NCBI GenBank assembly: GCA_937877535.1
Contig: CALFJF010000023.1
Coordinates: forward strand, 1 to 31,679
Source: an uncultured Treponema sp.
Lineage (GTDB): Bacteria > Spirochaetota > Spirochaetia > Treponematales > Treponemataceae
Direction: 5' to 3'
DNA length: 31,679 bases
Below the pieces are notes generated by a model. It did no database searches, had not been told where the DNA came from, and worked only from the letters and a program-made list of their open reading frames with translations. Positions 7,887-15,834 of this stretch are shown in pieces (position 1 is the first letter of the stretch; every line of letters begins with the position of its first letter). A program made the translations under genes and the position numbers.

Positions 7887-9680
7887 ATGGAAAAAGAAAT
7901 CAAAGAAAGAAAAGACGTTCTAGAAAGCGACAAATGGGATTTGACCACGATTTATAAATCCAACGAAGAATGGGAAAAAGACATTTCAAAAATCCCAGAA
8001 TTGACAAAAGAAATCGCGTCGTACAAAGGCAAACTTTCAGAAAACGCGGGGACGCTTCTTTGCGCGTTAAAATCGCTTGAAACGTTGTCGCGCATTATCG
8101 ACAAAGCGTGGAATTACGCTTCTCTAAAACTTTCCGAAGACGAAGGAAATCCCGATTCGCTTGACCGCGAAGGCAGAATCACGATGGCGTATTCAAAAAT
8201 GCAAGCGGAGATTTCGTTTTTTGAGCCGGAACTTTTGAATATTCAAGACGAAAAAATAAACGAATGGATTTCTGGAAGCGATTTTGACGATTATCGCATT
8301 TTTATAAAAAAAATCCTTCATCACAAAGCGCACACGCTTTCAGAAAAAGAAGAGCGACTTCTTTCGCTTGAAATGGAAAGTGCGCGCACGGCAGAAAATG
8401 CGTTTGGAATGCTTACAAACGTTGATTTGCAATTTGAAAGCGTAACCGTTGACGGCGAAAAGCAACCGCTCACGCAATCGACTTACGGCGTTTTTTTGCA
8501 AAATCCAAACAGAGCCGTGCGCGAAGAAGCCTACAAAAAATTCTACGCGGGCTTTAACGCACACGCAAACACGCTCGCTTCTCTTTACGCGGGAAGCGTG
8601 AATCACGACGTTTTTGTTTCTCGCGTGCGCGGTTATTCGTCGTCGCTTGAAATGGGACTTTTTTCAGACAAAGTTGACGAAAGCGTTTACCGCAATTTGA
8701 TTGCCACGGTTCACAAAAATCTTCCAGACCTACACCGATATTATTCGCTTAGAAAAAAAGTCCTCGGACTTTCAGAATTAAGACACTGGGACGTGAGCGT
8801 TCCGCTCGTGAAAGGCGTAAAAATGACCACAAAATACGAAGATGCCGTTGAAATTTGTCGCGCGGCTCTTTCGGTTCTGGGAAAAGAATACACTGATACG
8901 ATTTCTAACGGACTTTTGAACGGGTGGGTTGACCGCTATGAAAACAAAGGCAAGCGGAGCGGAGCGTTTTCGTCTGGCGCGTACACAGGCTATCCGTACA
9001 TTCTTTTGAATTACAAAGAAGACGACATTCGCGACGTTTTTACAATGGCGCACGAAGGCGGACATTCCATGCACTCGTTTTATTCGGCGCAGTCAAATCC
9101 GTTTATGCACTATTCATATACGATTTTTGAGGCGGAAGTCGCTTCCACATTCAACGAAGAACTCGTTTTTGAGTATCTTTTGAAAGAAGCAAAAGACGAG
9201 TCCGTCAAAAAATATTTGCTTTCGATGAGGGCAGCCGACATTGTGTCAACGCTTCACAGGCAAACGATGTTTGCCGAGTTCGAGCTTCTTGCGCACGAAA
9301 GCGTTGAAAACGGCACGCCTCTTTCCGCCGACGTTTTGCGAAAAATCTATCGTTCGCTTCTTGAAACATATTTTGGTCCTGAAATGATTTTTGAAAAAGA
9401 AAGCGATTTGGAAGGTTTGCGGATTCCGCATTTTTACGGCGCGTTCTACGTTTATAAATACGCCACAGGAATTAGCGCGTCGCTCGCACTCGCTTCAAGA
9501 GTTTCTTCTGGAGGCGAAAAAGAGCGCGAAGATTATTTTAAGTTCCTTCGTTCTGGCGGAAGCCGCTATCCGATAGAAAGTCTGCGCATTGCGGGCGTTG
9601 ACATGGCTTCAACGACTCCCGTTCAAAGCGCGCTCAACACATTCAAAAAAATCGTCGAGGAATTGGAATCCTCGCTTTAG
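7887..9680 (+). CDS. pepF: Oligoendopeptidase F (M3 metallopeptidase)
   Basis: A cytoplasmic zinc peptidase that cleaves short peptides, 597 residues, the usual length. The zinc motif HEGGH is at residues 389-393, inside FTMAHEGGHSMHSFYS. The third ligand Glu lies in IFEAEVASTFNE (~415-425), and the conserved HFYGAFYVYKYATG is near the C-terminus, where substrate-binding Tyr/His residues reside in M3B enzymes. The N-terminal helical domain begins WDLTTIYKSNEEW, typical of PepF. AAGGA lies 8-9 bases before ATG 7887. The downstream terminator is separated from the stop codon by an inserted inverted-repeat element. Confidence 0.95.
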   Translation: MEKEIKERKDVLESDKWDLTTIYKSNEEWEKDISKIPELTKEIASYKGKLSENAGTLLCALKSLETLSRIIDKAWNYASLKLSEDEGNPDSLDREGRITMAYSKMQAEISFFEPELLNIQDEKINEWISGSDFDDYRIFIKKILHHKAHTLSEKEERLLSLEMESARTAENAFGMLTNVDLQFESVTVDGEKQPLTQSTYGVFLQNPNRAVREEAYKKFYAGFNAHANTLASLYAGSVNHDVFVSRVRGYSSSLEMGLFSDKVDESVYRNLIATVHKNLPDLHRYYSLRKKVLGLSELRHWDVSVPLVKGVKMTTKYEDAVEICRAALSVLGKEYTDTISNGLLNGWVDRYENKGKRSGAFSSGAYTGYPYILLNYKEDDIRDVFTMAHEGGHSMHSFYSAQSNPFMHYSYTIFEAEVASTFNEELVFEYLLKEAKDESVKKYLLSMRAADIVSTLHRQTMFAEFELLAHESVENGTPLSADVLRKIYRSLLETYFGPEMIFEKESDLEGLRIPHFYGAFYVYKYATGISASLALASRVSSGGEKEREDYFKFLRSGGSRYPIESLRIAGVDMASTTPVQSALNTFKKIVEELESSL

Positions 9681-9689
9681 AAAAACGGA

Positions 9690-9768
9690 GATATTACATA
9701 AAGTATGCTGACTTTGTGGCGGTTTCGATAAACTCAATTACCATTTTTAGCATACATTTTGACATATC
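9690..9768. mobile_element. MITE-like element, copy 2 (shortest)
   Basis: The left end GATATTACATAAAGTATGCT (9690-9709) is matched by the right end (9749-9768, reverse complement GATATGTCAAAATGTATGCT). The core holds a decayed type A repeat (GGCGGTTTCGATAAACTCAA). It sits between the pepF stop and its terminator. Confidence 0.65.
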
Positions 9769-9770
9769 AA

Positions 9771-9814
9771 AAACGCCTGCCTTTTTTCCGTTCTAAAACG
9801 GCAGGCGTTTTTTT
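9771..9814 (+). terminator. Terminator downstream of pepF
   Basis: AAACGCCTGCC (9771-9781) pairs perfectly with GGCAGGCGTTT (9800-9810), followed by a T-run. Confidence 0.9.
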
Positions 9815-9860
9815 CCGATAATTGATTTGGATTTTATATCATTTTCTGAGGTTCATTTTG

Positions 9861-10883
9861 ATGACAAAAGCAGAGTTCTACACGTTTTTCAAAAAAATCC
9901 CCAAAGCAGAGTTGCATTTGCATTTAGAAGCAGTCATCGCAACGAACACAATTCAGAAATTGTATAAAAGGCGAAATCCCGCTCTTTCAGACGAAAAAGT
10001 GAGCGAAGAAATCGAAAAACTTTTCACGTACTCAAATCTCGACGGATTTATAAAAGCGTACTTGCAAGTTCAAGATTTGTACGATTCGGAAGACGATTTT
10101 GACCTTGTTTTTGAAGACCTCAAACAGTACATCGTTAGAAATGGCATTTCATACACCGAAATTTTTGCCGCTCCGAGCGCGTTTATCAAAAAAGGATTCG
10201 ATTTTTCGAAGATGGTTCAAAATTACCAAAAGAACGTAAAAAAAATCAAAGTAGAAACGGGCGTTGATGTGCGGATTTTGATTGACGTGTCGCGGACGTT
10301 TGGAGAAGAAAATGCCGAAAAAAATCTGCAACTGCTTTTGGCAAATCGCATTCCTGAAATTATTGGAATTGGACTTGGCGGCGCAGAAAGCAAAGGTCCG
10401 TGCCGCGATTTTGGAAACGTTTTTGAAAAAGCGCGGAAAAATGGACTTTTTGCCGTTGCTCACGCGGGCGAGGACGAAGACGCTTATTCCGTTTGGGACG
10501 CGATAAACGTTCTAAAAGCCGCGCGAATCGGACACGGAATCACGTCGATTCAAGACGAAAAACTTATGGAAACGCTTGCCGCTCAAAAAATCCCGCTTGA
10601 AATTTGCCCCACGAGCAACGTTTTTACAAAAAAATACGTCAAACGCATTTCTGAGCACCCCGTTCGCGCGTTTTTTGACCACGGAATTCCAATCACGCTT
10701 AACACGGACGACCCGCTTTTTTTTGGCGTGGAACTGCTGGACGAATATTGGAATGCGTATTCAAAAATAAAATTCAAAAAGGCAGAACTCAAAAAAATCA
10801 TTTTGTGTTCGTTTGAATCCTCTTTTCTGTCCGAAGAAGAAAAGTCGAATTTTAAGGAAAAAGTCGAGGAGTTGTGGACTTAA
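9861..10883 (+). CDS. add: Adenosine deaminase family protein
   Basis: A metal-dependent purine (most likely adenosine) deaminase of the amidohydrolase fold, 340 residues. Metal ligands His19 and His21 lie in AELHLHLEAV, His201 in HAGE (catalytic Glu204), catalytic His225 in RIGHGI, and Asp283/284 in NTDDP. In most family members the first motif reads HLHLD/EG; here the Gly is Ala (HLHLEAV), so adenosine, adenine or a modified purine cannot be separated with certainty. ATG 9861 was chosen because GAGG precedes it by nine bases and the protein then begins at the usual place (IPKAELH). An upstream in-frame ATG at 9822 would add a hydrophobic leader that the family lacks. A strong terminator follows. 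Confidence 0.88.
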   Translation: MTKAEFYTFFKKIPKAELHLHLEAVIATNTIQKLYKRRNPALSDEKVSEEIEKLFTYSNLDGFIKAYLQVQDLYDSEDDFDLVFEDLKQYIVRNGISYTEIFAAPSAFIKKGFDFSKMVQNYQKNVKKIKVETGVDVRILIDVSRTFGEENAEKNLQLLLANRIPEIIGIGLGGAESKGPCRDFGNVFEKARKNGLFAVAHAGEDEDAYSVWDAINVLKAARIGHGITSIQDEKLMETLAAQKIPLEICPTSNVFTKKYVKRISEHPVRAFFDHGIPITLNTDDPLFFGVELLDEYWNAYSKIKFKKAELKKIILCSFESSFLSEEEKSNFKEKVEELWT

Positions 10884-10922
10884 AAAATAGCCAACGGAAA
10901 CGAAATCAAAATCTTCAAGTTG

Positions 10923-10961
10923 AGCGTGTCAAAAATGGCTTTTGTTTTGACACGCTTTTTT
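10923..10961 (+). terminator. Terminator after the adenosine deaminase gene
   Basis: AGCGTGTCAAAA (10923-10934) pairs perfectly with TTTTGACACGCT (10945-10956), then TTTTT. It ends five bases before the stop codon of the convergent mnmG gene. Confidence 0.88.
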
Positions 10962-10965
10962 CGTT

Positions 10966-12945
10966 TTATTGCAAATAAACCATCAAAAGCATTATGTCAG
11001 AATTACGGATTCCAGAAATTCGCGCGGCTTGACCGAGCGTGAGCGGGCGCACCTTTTCGAGTTTTTGGCGACTTTCCGCAGAAAGCGCGGGGATTTTGGC
11101 GTAATCGAAGTCGCGCGGAATGCGGTATTTTTCCATTTTGTGCATTTTTTCCACGCGGGCATCTTGCTTTTCAATGTAATATTTATACTTTACATCTTCC
11201 GAGGCAAGTTCCCAAACAAGTGGCGGAAAACCCTCGTTTTTTGCAGACGGATTTTTTGAAATGATTTTTTCGGCTTCCAAAACAAGAGCGTATTTTTCAC
11301 GCACAAACTCGATTTCCTTGTTGGATTTTAAGCCCACGTGAAACGCTTTTTCTGCAAGTCTTCTGTCGGCGGTGTCGTGGCGAAGTTTTAGGCGATATTC
11401 GGCACGCGCGGTGAACATTCTGTACGGCTCTTTTGTTCCAAGCGTTACCAAATCGTCGATGAGAACGCCGATATACGCTTCGTCACGCCCCAAAACGAGC
11501 GGCGAAAAAACGGGGATTTTTTCAAAATCGCTTGATTTTTTGAGAAGATTTTTTAGATTTTGCTCGATTTTTTCGATTTTCTCACAAAATTCGGCTCGCT
11601 CCGAGTCAGAAAATCTCGGCGGAAACGAAAAACCGTCCATGCTTGCACAAAATTGACCGAGTTGTTCGTTCGCCTCAACGAGTTCTCCAAAAAGGGCGCG
11701 ATGGGCGCGCGCGTAAAGTCCCGCATTGATTCCCGCCACAAGCCCTTGCCCAGCAGCCTCTTCGTAACCGCTTGTTCCGTTGATTTGACCCGCGTTAAAA
11801 AGCCCCGCAACGCGCTTTGTTTCCAAAGACGGAAACAGTTGCGTCGGCTCAACGTAATCGTATTCCACCGCGTAGCCTGGGCGAGAAACGTGGCAATTTT
11901 CAAATCCTTCAATCGTTCTCAAAAACGCATCTTGCACTTCCTCTGGAAGCGAACTCGAAAGCCCGTTCAAATAAATCTCGTCTGTGGAAAGACTTTCTGG
12001 CTCCACAAAAAGTTGGTGGCGAGTTCGGTCAGAAAACCGCGTTACTTTGTCTTCGATTGACGGGCAATAGCGCGGTCCTGTTCCGCTTATTTTTCCAGAA
12101 AAAAGCGGCGAGCGAGAAATATTTTTTCTGATGATTTCGTGAGTTTGCTCGTTTGTGTAGGCAATAAAACACGAAATCGTCGGTCGCTCGATTTTTTGCG
12201 TTGAAAAAGAAAACGGCACGATTGCCTCGTCGCCTGCTTGCTCTTCAAAACGCGAAAAATCCACGGACGAGCGCAAAATGCGAGGCGGCGTTCCCGTTTT
12301 GAGTCTGCCCAAAGAAAATCCGAGGCGACGAAGCGACTCCGAAAGAGAAAACGCCCCGCTTTCCCCCAATCTTCCACACGGAGCATCGTACTCGCCGATA
12401 AAAATCCGCCCACCTAAAAACGTTCCCGTTGTAAGCACAATCGAACGCACGGGAATCACGCGCCCGCGTTCTGTAAAAAGTCCAATGACACGTCGCCGTT
12501 TTTCGCCTTTGGAGGAAAAATCCGACGAAGGCAGATTTTCGCCGCTTTCCGTTGTCAAAATGGCGGCGGCGGTGTCCATAAGCGTAAAAAGGTTTTCCGT
12601 TTGCTCCACCGTTTTTCGCGCAATCTGAGCGTAGAGCATTTTGTCCGCTTGGCTTCGTGGCGACTGCACGGCAGGTCCGCGACTTTTGTTTAACATTCTA
12701 AATTGAATCATCGATTTATCGATGAGTTTTGCCATTTCTCCGCCGAGAGCGTCGATTTCTCGAACGATATTTCCTTTTGCGATTCCGCCGATTGACGGAT
12801 TGCAACTCATTCGCGCGATTGAATCGATGGATTGCGTGATTAAAAGCGTTTTTTGCCCCATTCGCGCACAAGAAAGAGCCGCTTCGATTCCCGCGTGTCC
12901 ACCGCCCACAACCGCCACATCATACCAATCAAAAAATCCAGTCAT
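10966..12945 (-). CDS. mnmG: tRNA uridine-5-carboxymethylaminomethyl modification enzyme MnmG (GidA)
   Basis: The FAD-dependent partner of MnmE in forming cmnm5U34 at the wobble position of certain tRNAs. 659 residues, a little longer than usual because of an insertion near residues 130-150 (ESGENLPSSDFSSKGEKRRR). The FAD Rossmann motif VVGGGHAGIEAA is at the N-terminus. The family signatures CNPSIGGIAKG, GRLKTGTPPR and YCPSIEDKV follow, and GQINGTSGYEEAAGQGLVAG near residue 400 holds the second FAD segment. ATG 12945 was chosen because the family starts just before the Rossmann strand; a longer frame to 13014 adds Ser/Phe-rich residues absent from the family. There is no clear Shine-Dalgarno. 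The gene is divergent from the isomerase gene. Confidence 0.95.
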   Translation of the reverse strand: MTGFFDWYDVAVVGGGHAGIEAALSCARMGQKTLLITQSIDSIARMSCNPSIGGIAKGNIVREIDALGGEMAKLIDKSMIQFRMLNKSRGPAVQSPRSQADKMLYAQIARKTVEQTENLFTLMDTAAAILTTESGENLPSSDFSSKGEKRRRVIGLFTERGRVIPVRSIVLTTGTFLGGRIFIGEYDAPCGRLGESGAFSLSESLRRLGFSLGRLKTGTPPRILRSSVDFSRFEEQAGDEAIVPFSFSTQKIERPTISCFIAYTNEQTHEIIRKNISRSPLFSGKISGTGPRYCPSIEDKVTRFSDRTRHQLFVEPESLSTDEIYLNGLSSSLPEEVQDAFLRTIEGFENCHVSRPGYAVEYDYVEPTQLFPSLETKRVAGLFNAGQINGTSGYEEAAGQGLVAGINAGLYARAHRALFGELVEANEQLGQFCASMDGFSFPPRFSDSERAEFCEKIEKIEQNLKNLLKKSSDFEKIPVFSPLVLGRDEAYIGVLIDDLVTLGTKEPYRMFTARAEYRLKLRHDTADRRLAEKAFHVGLKSNKEIEFVREKYALVLEAEKIISKNPSAKNEGFPPLVWELASEDVKYKYYIEKQDARVEKMHKMEKYRIPRDFDYAKIPALSAESRQKLEKVRPLTLGQAARISGIRNSDIMLLMVYLQ

Positions 12946-13042
12946 AAAAATAATTTTACCGTTTTTGACAAACTCGGAAAACTCGGAAAAAGAAAAACTC
13001 TCAGTTGAGCGCACTCAAAATGACTCGTTCATCGCACTTTTC

Positions 13043-13097
13043 GTAACATATCTTGATTTTTTTGCTATAATAAATCTATTCGGAAAACGCTTTTCCG
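13043..13097 (+). promoter_or_regulatory. Isomerase-gene promoter with a palindromic operator-like site
   Basis: -35 GTAACA (13043-13048), 17-bp spacer, -10 TATAAT (13066-13071). Immediately downstream, at and after the expected transcription start, is the perfect inverted repeat CGGAAAA-cgc-TTTTCCG (13081-13097). Its central CG flanked by A/T arms is the general form of LacI-family operators, but a leader hairpin would look the same. Confidence 0.55.
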
Positions 13098-13120
13098 CAA
13101 AAATCTTTAAGGAGAAAAAA

Positions 13121-13759
13121 ATGAAAATTGCACTCATCAACGAAAACTCTCAGGCGGCAAAGAACGCCGTCATTTTTGGCGCACTCAAAAAAGTGGCGGA
13201 CGCGCACGGATTTGAGGTGGTGAACTACGGAATGTACGCGGCGGACGACAAAGCGCAACTCACCTACGTGCAGAACGGGATTTTGGCGGCGGTGCTGCTG
13301 AACTCAAAGGCGGCGGATTTTGTGGTAACGGGCTGCGGCACAGGAGAGGGCGCGATGCTCGCGCTCAACAGTTTCCCCGGCGTGATTTGCGGGCACGTGG
13401 CAACGCCGCTCGATGCCTACACGTTCGCGCAAATCAACGACGGCAACGCGATTTCGCTCCCGTTCGCGCTCGGCTTCGGCTGGGGCGGCGACTTGAACTT
13501 GCAGTACATTTTTGAAAAACTCTTTTCCGAGCCGTTTGGTGGTGGCTATCCGCGCGAGCGCGCCGAGCCTGAGCAGCGCAACAAAAAAATCCTTGACGGC
13601 GTGCGCGCACAGGCATTCCGCCCGCTTCCCGACATTCTCAAAAGCCTTGACCGCGACCTTGTGCGCGGCGCACTCGCAGGCGAGCATTTTAAGGAATACT
13701 TCTTCCGCGACGCGAAGGACGAGAACATCAAGTCGCTCGTAACGGAACTCCTCGGATAA
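13121..13759 (+). CDS. RpiB/LacA/LacB-family sugar-phosphate isomerase (long form)
   Basis: A cytoplasmic aldose-ketose isomerase acting on pentose or hexose phosphates. 212 residues, against about 150 for E. coli RpiB. The active-site Cys72 lies in VVTGCGTGEGAMLALN, matching the family's CGTGxG loop that binds the sugar phosphate. The N-terminus (MKIALINENSQAAKN) lacks the usual SDHAG motif, and a C-terminal region of about 60 residues is extra, so this is a divergent subgroup; its substrate is unknown. ATG 13121 follows AAGGAG by six bases. Codon use (gcg, cgc, ttc, aac) differs from the neighbouring A/T-rich genes and resembles uxaC, suggesting high expression or a different history. It has its own promoter, operator-like palindrome and terminator. 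Confidence 0.85.
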   Translation: MKIALINENSQAAKNAVIFGALKKVADAHGFEVVNYGMYAADDKAQLTYVQNGILAAVLLNSKAADFVVTGCGTGEGAMLALNSFPGVICGHVATPLDAYTFAQINDGNAISLPFALGFGWGGDLNLQYIFEKLFSEPFGGGYPRERAEPEQRNKKILDGVRAQAFRPLPDILKSLDRDLVRGALAGEHFKEYFFRDAKDENIKSLVTELLG

Positions 13760-13789
13760 AAATTAAAAATCAAAAAATCACGAAAAAAG

Positions 13790-13819
13790 AGCCTGTCGAT
13801 TTTTTTCGGGCAGGCTTTT
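13790..13819 (+). terminator. Terminator after the isomerase gene
   Basis: AGCCTGTC (13790-13797) pairs with GGCAGGCT (13809-13816, one T-G wobble), followed by T's. Confidence 0.75.
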
Positions 13820-13995
13820 ATTACACGCCTTTTTTCAAAACGACGGTTTCGTTACAAACGTACGGAATCTTTTGCGCAATTTTGCTAAAATATATTTTTG
13901 CATCAAGAGCGACTAAGAAAAAAATACTATACTAGATTTGGAAAATGAAGTTTCAAAATCTGATTTATTCAAAAAAATCTACAAAGAGGGAAAAA

Positions 13996-15237
13996 ATGTC
14001 GAAAGAATGTGGAAAGCGGCGCGTGGTAATAACTGGCGGAGGAATTGTGAGCGCGCTCGGAAACGATTGGGCGCAGGCGGAAAAAAGTCTTCGCGCGTGC
14101 AAAAATTTTACGCGCTTTATGCCAGATTGGGAAAAAAAATGGCCGCTGATGAATACGCGCCTTTGTTGCCCGGTGGATTTTTCGTTTGACGCGGGAAAAT
14201 ATGAACGGCGGAAAATTCGAGGAATGGGACGAATTGCGCAAATGGCTCTTGTGGCAACGGATAATGCGCTCATTGACGCGGGTTTTCCCAAAGAATCGCT
14301 TTCGGACGGACGAACGGGAATCGCCTACGGCTCTTCAATGGGAAGCGTTGACCCGCTTATGGATTTTTACACGATGCTCGTTACGTTTGAAACAAGCAAA
14401 ATCGGAGCGACAACGTATATTCGGGCAATGCCACAAACGGCTGCTGCAAATCTTGAAGTCTACTACGGTCTAAAAGGGCGCATTTACACAACGAACACCG
14501 CGTGTACTTCGGGAAGTCAAGCAATCGGTTATTCTTATGAAGCAATAAAATTCGGAATGCAAGACGTGATGATTGCAGGAGGCGCGGAGGAATTTTGCCC
14601 GATTGACACTGCGGCGTTTGACACGCTTTTTTCAACGTCCACAAAAAACGACACGCCGAATCTTACGCCGTCTCCGTTTGACAAAAATCGAGATGGACTT
14701 GTGGTGGGCGAAGGCGCGAGTACGCTCATTTTGGAGGAATTTGAACACGCAAAGGCGCGAGGCGCGAAAATCTACGCCGAAATCGTTGGATTTGGAACAA
14801 CGACCGACGGAACGCACATTACAAGTCCAAATCAAGAAACGATTTCCCGCGCGATTGAACTATCGCTTTTGGACGCAGGCATTCCGCAAAGCGAAATTGG
14901 CTACGTGAACGCGCACGGAACGGGAACAACGCACGGCGACATTTGCGAAAGCCAAGCCACATTTGCAGTTTTCAACCGCGACGTTCCGATTTCTAGCGTG
15001 AAAAGTTACATTGGACATACGCTCGGCGCGTGCGGCGCACTCGAATCGTTCCTCACGGTCAATATGATGAACGCAAAATGGTTTCATCCCAATCTCAATC
15101 TTACAAGCGTGGACGAAAAATGCGCTCCGCTTGGATACATCACGGGAAACGGAGCAGAAATCGACACCGAATACGTGATGAACAATAATTTTGCGTTTGG
15201 AGGCGTAAACACAAGTTTGATTTTCAAAAGAATGTAA
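13996..15237 (+). CDS. Beta-ketoacyl-[acyl-carrier-protein] synthase (FabB/FabF family)
   Basis: A condensing enzyme that elongates acyl-ACP with malonyl-ACP. 413 residues, the normal KAS II length. The triad is complete: Cys170 in TNTACTSGSQAIG, His307 in NAHGTGTTHGD and His341 in YIGHTLGACGALE. The Gly-rich C-terminal FAFGGVNTSLIF is present. Start ATG 13996 was chosen because GAGGG lies five bases upstream; the in-frame ATG at 13945 adds 17 basic residues not seen in the family. Details such as ACTSGSQAIGYSYEAI and NNFAFGGVNTSLIF recall, from memory, the synthases of aryl-polyene clusters, but no such cluster is in view, so a housekeeping fatty-acid role is equally possible. The TAA stop is the first part of a 16-bp direct repeat shared with the end of the next tRNA gene. 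Confidence 0.9.
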   Translation: MSKECGKRRVVITGGGIVSALGNDWAQAEKSLRACKNFTRFMPDWEKKWPLMNTRLCCPVDFSFDAGKYERRKIRGMGRIAQMALVATDNALIDAGFPKESLSDGRTGIAYGSSMGSVDPLMDFYTMLVTFETSKIGATTYIRAMPQTAAANLEVYYGLKGRIYTTNTACTSGSQAIGYSYEAIKFGMQDVMIAGGAEEFCPIDTAAFDTLFSTSTKNDTPNLTPSPFDKNRDGLVVGEGASTLILEEFEHAKARGAKIYAEIVGFGTTTDGTHITSPNQETISRAIELSLLDAGIPQSEIGYVNAHGTGTTHGDICESQATFAVFNRDVPISSVKSYIGHTLGACGALESFLTVNMMNAKWFHPNLNLTSVDEKCAPLGYITGNGAEIDTEYVMNNNFAFGGVNTSLIFKRM

Positions 15238-15356
15238 AGATTTAGCGGAATCTATCGGTGGTTGAGCGTGTCGAGGTGGTTGAGCGTGTCGAAACCACCA
15301 TAACCGAAAACAGGCATTTCGACACGCTCAATGTCCGTGCTAAAGATTTAGCGGAA
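15235..15356. repeat. 16-bp direct repeat flanking a type A REP block
   Basis: TAAAGATTTAGCGGAA occurs at 15235-15250 and again at 15341-15356. The first copy includes the condensing-enzyme stop codon; the second includes the last bases of tRNA-Ser(GGA). Between them lie 90 bases of type A repeat (GGTGGTTGAGCGTGTCGA in tandem, CATTTCGACACGCTCAAT). Removal of one copy plus the core would leave the stop codon about 14 bases from the tRNA end. Confidence 0.8.
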
Positions 15357-15437
15357 AGAGGGGGATTCGAACCCCCGGTACCTTTTGAGTACGCACGCCT
15401 TCCAAGCGTGTACCTTAAACCACTCGGACATCTTTCC
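15352..15437 (-). tRNA. tRNA-Ser(GGA)
   Basis: Acceptor stem GGAAAGA/TCTTTCC with discriminator G. Anticodon stem CACGC/GCGTG holds TTGGAAG, anticodon GGA. It has a long variable arm (type II) and the T arm CCGGGGGTTCGAATCCCC. Last of four tRNA genes in the transcript. Confidence 0.95.
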
Positions 15438-15470
15438 AAAAGAAAAAAGTCTGTCATTCGACAGACTCAA

Positions 15471-15547
15471 ATGAGACTGACACGATTCGAACGTGCGACC
15501 TCCACCTCCGCAGGGTGGCGCTCTAATCCAACTGAGCTACAATCTCA
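15471..15547 (-). tRNA. tRNA-Arg(GCG)
   Basis: Acceptor TGAGATT/AGTCTCA. Anticodon stem CCACC/GGTGG encloses CTGCGGA, giving anticodon GCG (CGC/CGU codons). Short variable loop and a normal T arm (CACGTTCGAATCGTG). A G rather than A at position 34 is unusual, since most bacteria use ACG edited to ICG for these codons. Confidence 0.85.
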
Positions 15548-15553
15548 AAAGGA

Positions 15554-15638
15554 CGGAGGCGACAGGAGTCGAACCTGCCCGGCCCGTAAGGAACCGACGG
15601 ATTAGCAATCCGTTGTAATACCGCTATACGACGCCTCC
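15554..15638 (-). tRNA. tRNA-Ser(GCT)
   Basis: Acceptor GGAGGCG/CGCCTCC with discriminator G. Anticodon stem ACGGA/TCCGT encloses TTGCTAA, anticodon GCT. Long variable arm (GGTTCCTTACGGGCC) and T arm GCAGGTTCGACTCCTGT. Confidence 0.95.
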
Positions 15639-15662
15639 AACAGCGTAAAAAATGCTGTTAAA

Positions 15663-15749
15663 CGGAGCGGGAGGGATTTGAACCCCCGGTACGGTTGCCC
15701 GTACGTCGGTTTTCAAGACCGGTGCATTCAGCCACTCTGCCACCGCTCC
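15663..15749 (-). tRNA. tRNA-Ser(TGA)
   Basis: Acceptor GGAGCGG/CCGCTCC with discriminator G. Anticodon loop CTTGAAA, anticodon TGA. Long variable arm with TACGGGCAACCGTA. The outermost anticodon-stem pair is a C-A mismatch. First gene of the tRNA transcript. Confidence 0.93.
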
Positions 15750-15766
15750 AAAGGAAATGCTCTGTA

Positions 15767-15795
15767 AAGATAAGCGATTTCGCGTTTTTGGTCAA
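15767..15795 (-). promoter_or_regulatory. Promoter of the four-tRNA operon
   Basis: On the minus strand: -35 TTGACC (15795-15790), 17-bp spacer, -10 TATCTT (15772-15767), 18 bases before the first tRNA base. Confidence 0.75.
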
Positions 15796-15834
15796 GAGGT
15801 TTGTTTCGACAACACAAAAATCGCTTTTAGTTTG

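Noticed and set aside
12722..13120. Long in-frame upstream extension of the isomerase gene
   Set aside because: It lies antisense to mnmG; the Shine-Dalgarno and promoter place the start at 13121.
15242..15605. Open frames on both strands across the tRNA cluster (such as a 115-codon plus-strand frame)
   Set aside because: They are translations of tRNA genes and repeats; the tRNA folds explain the sequence completely.
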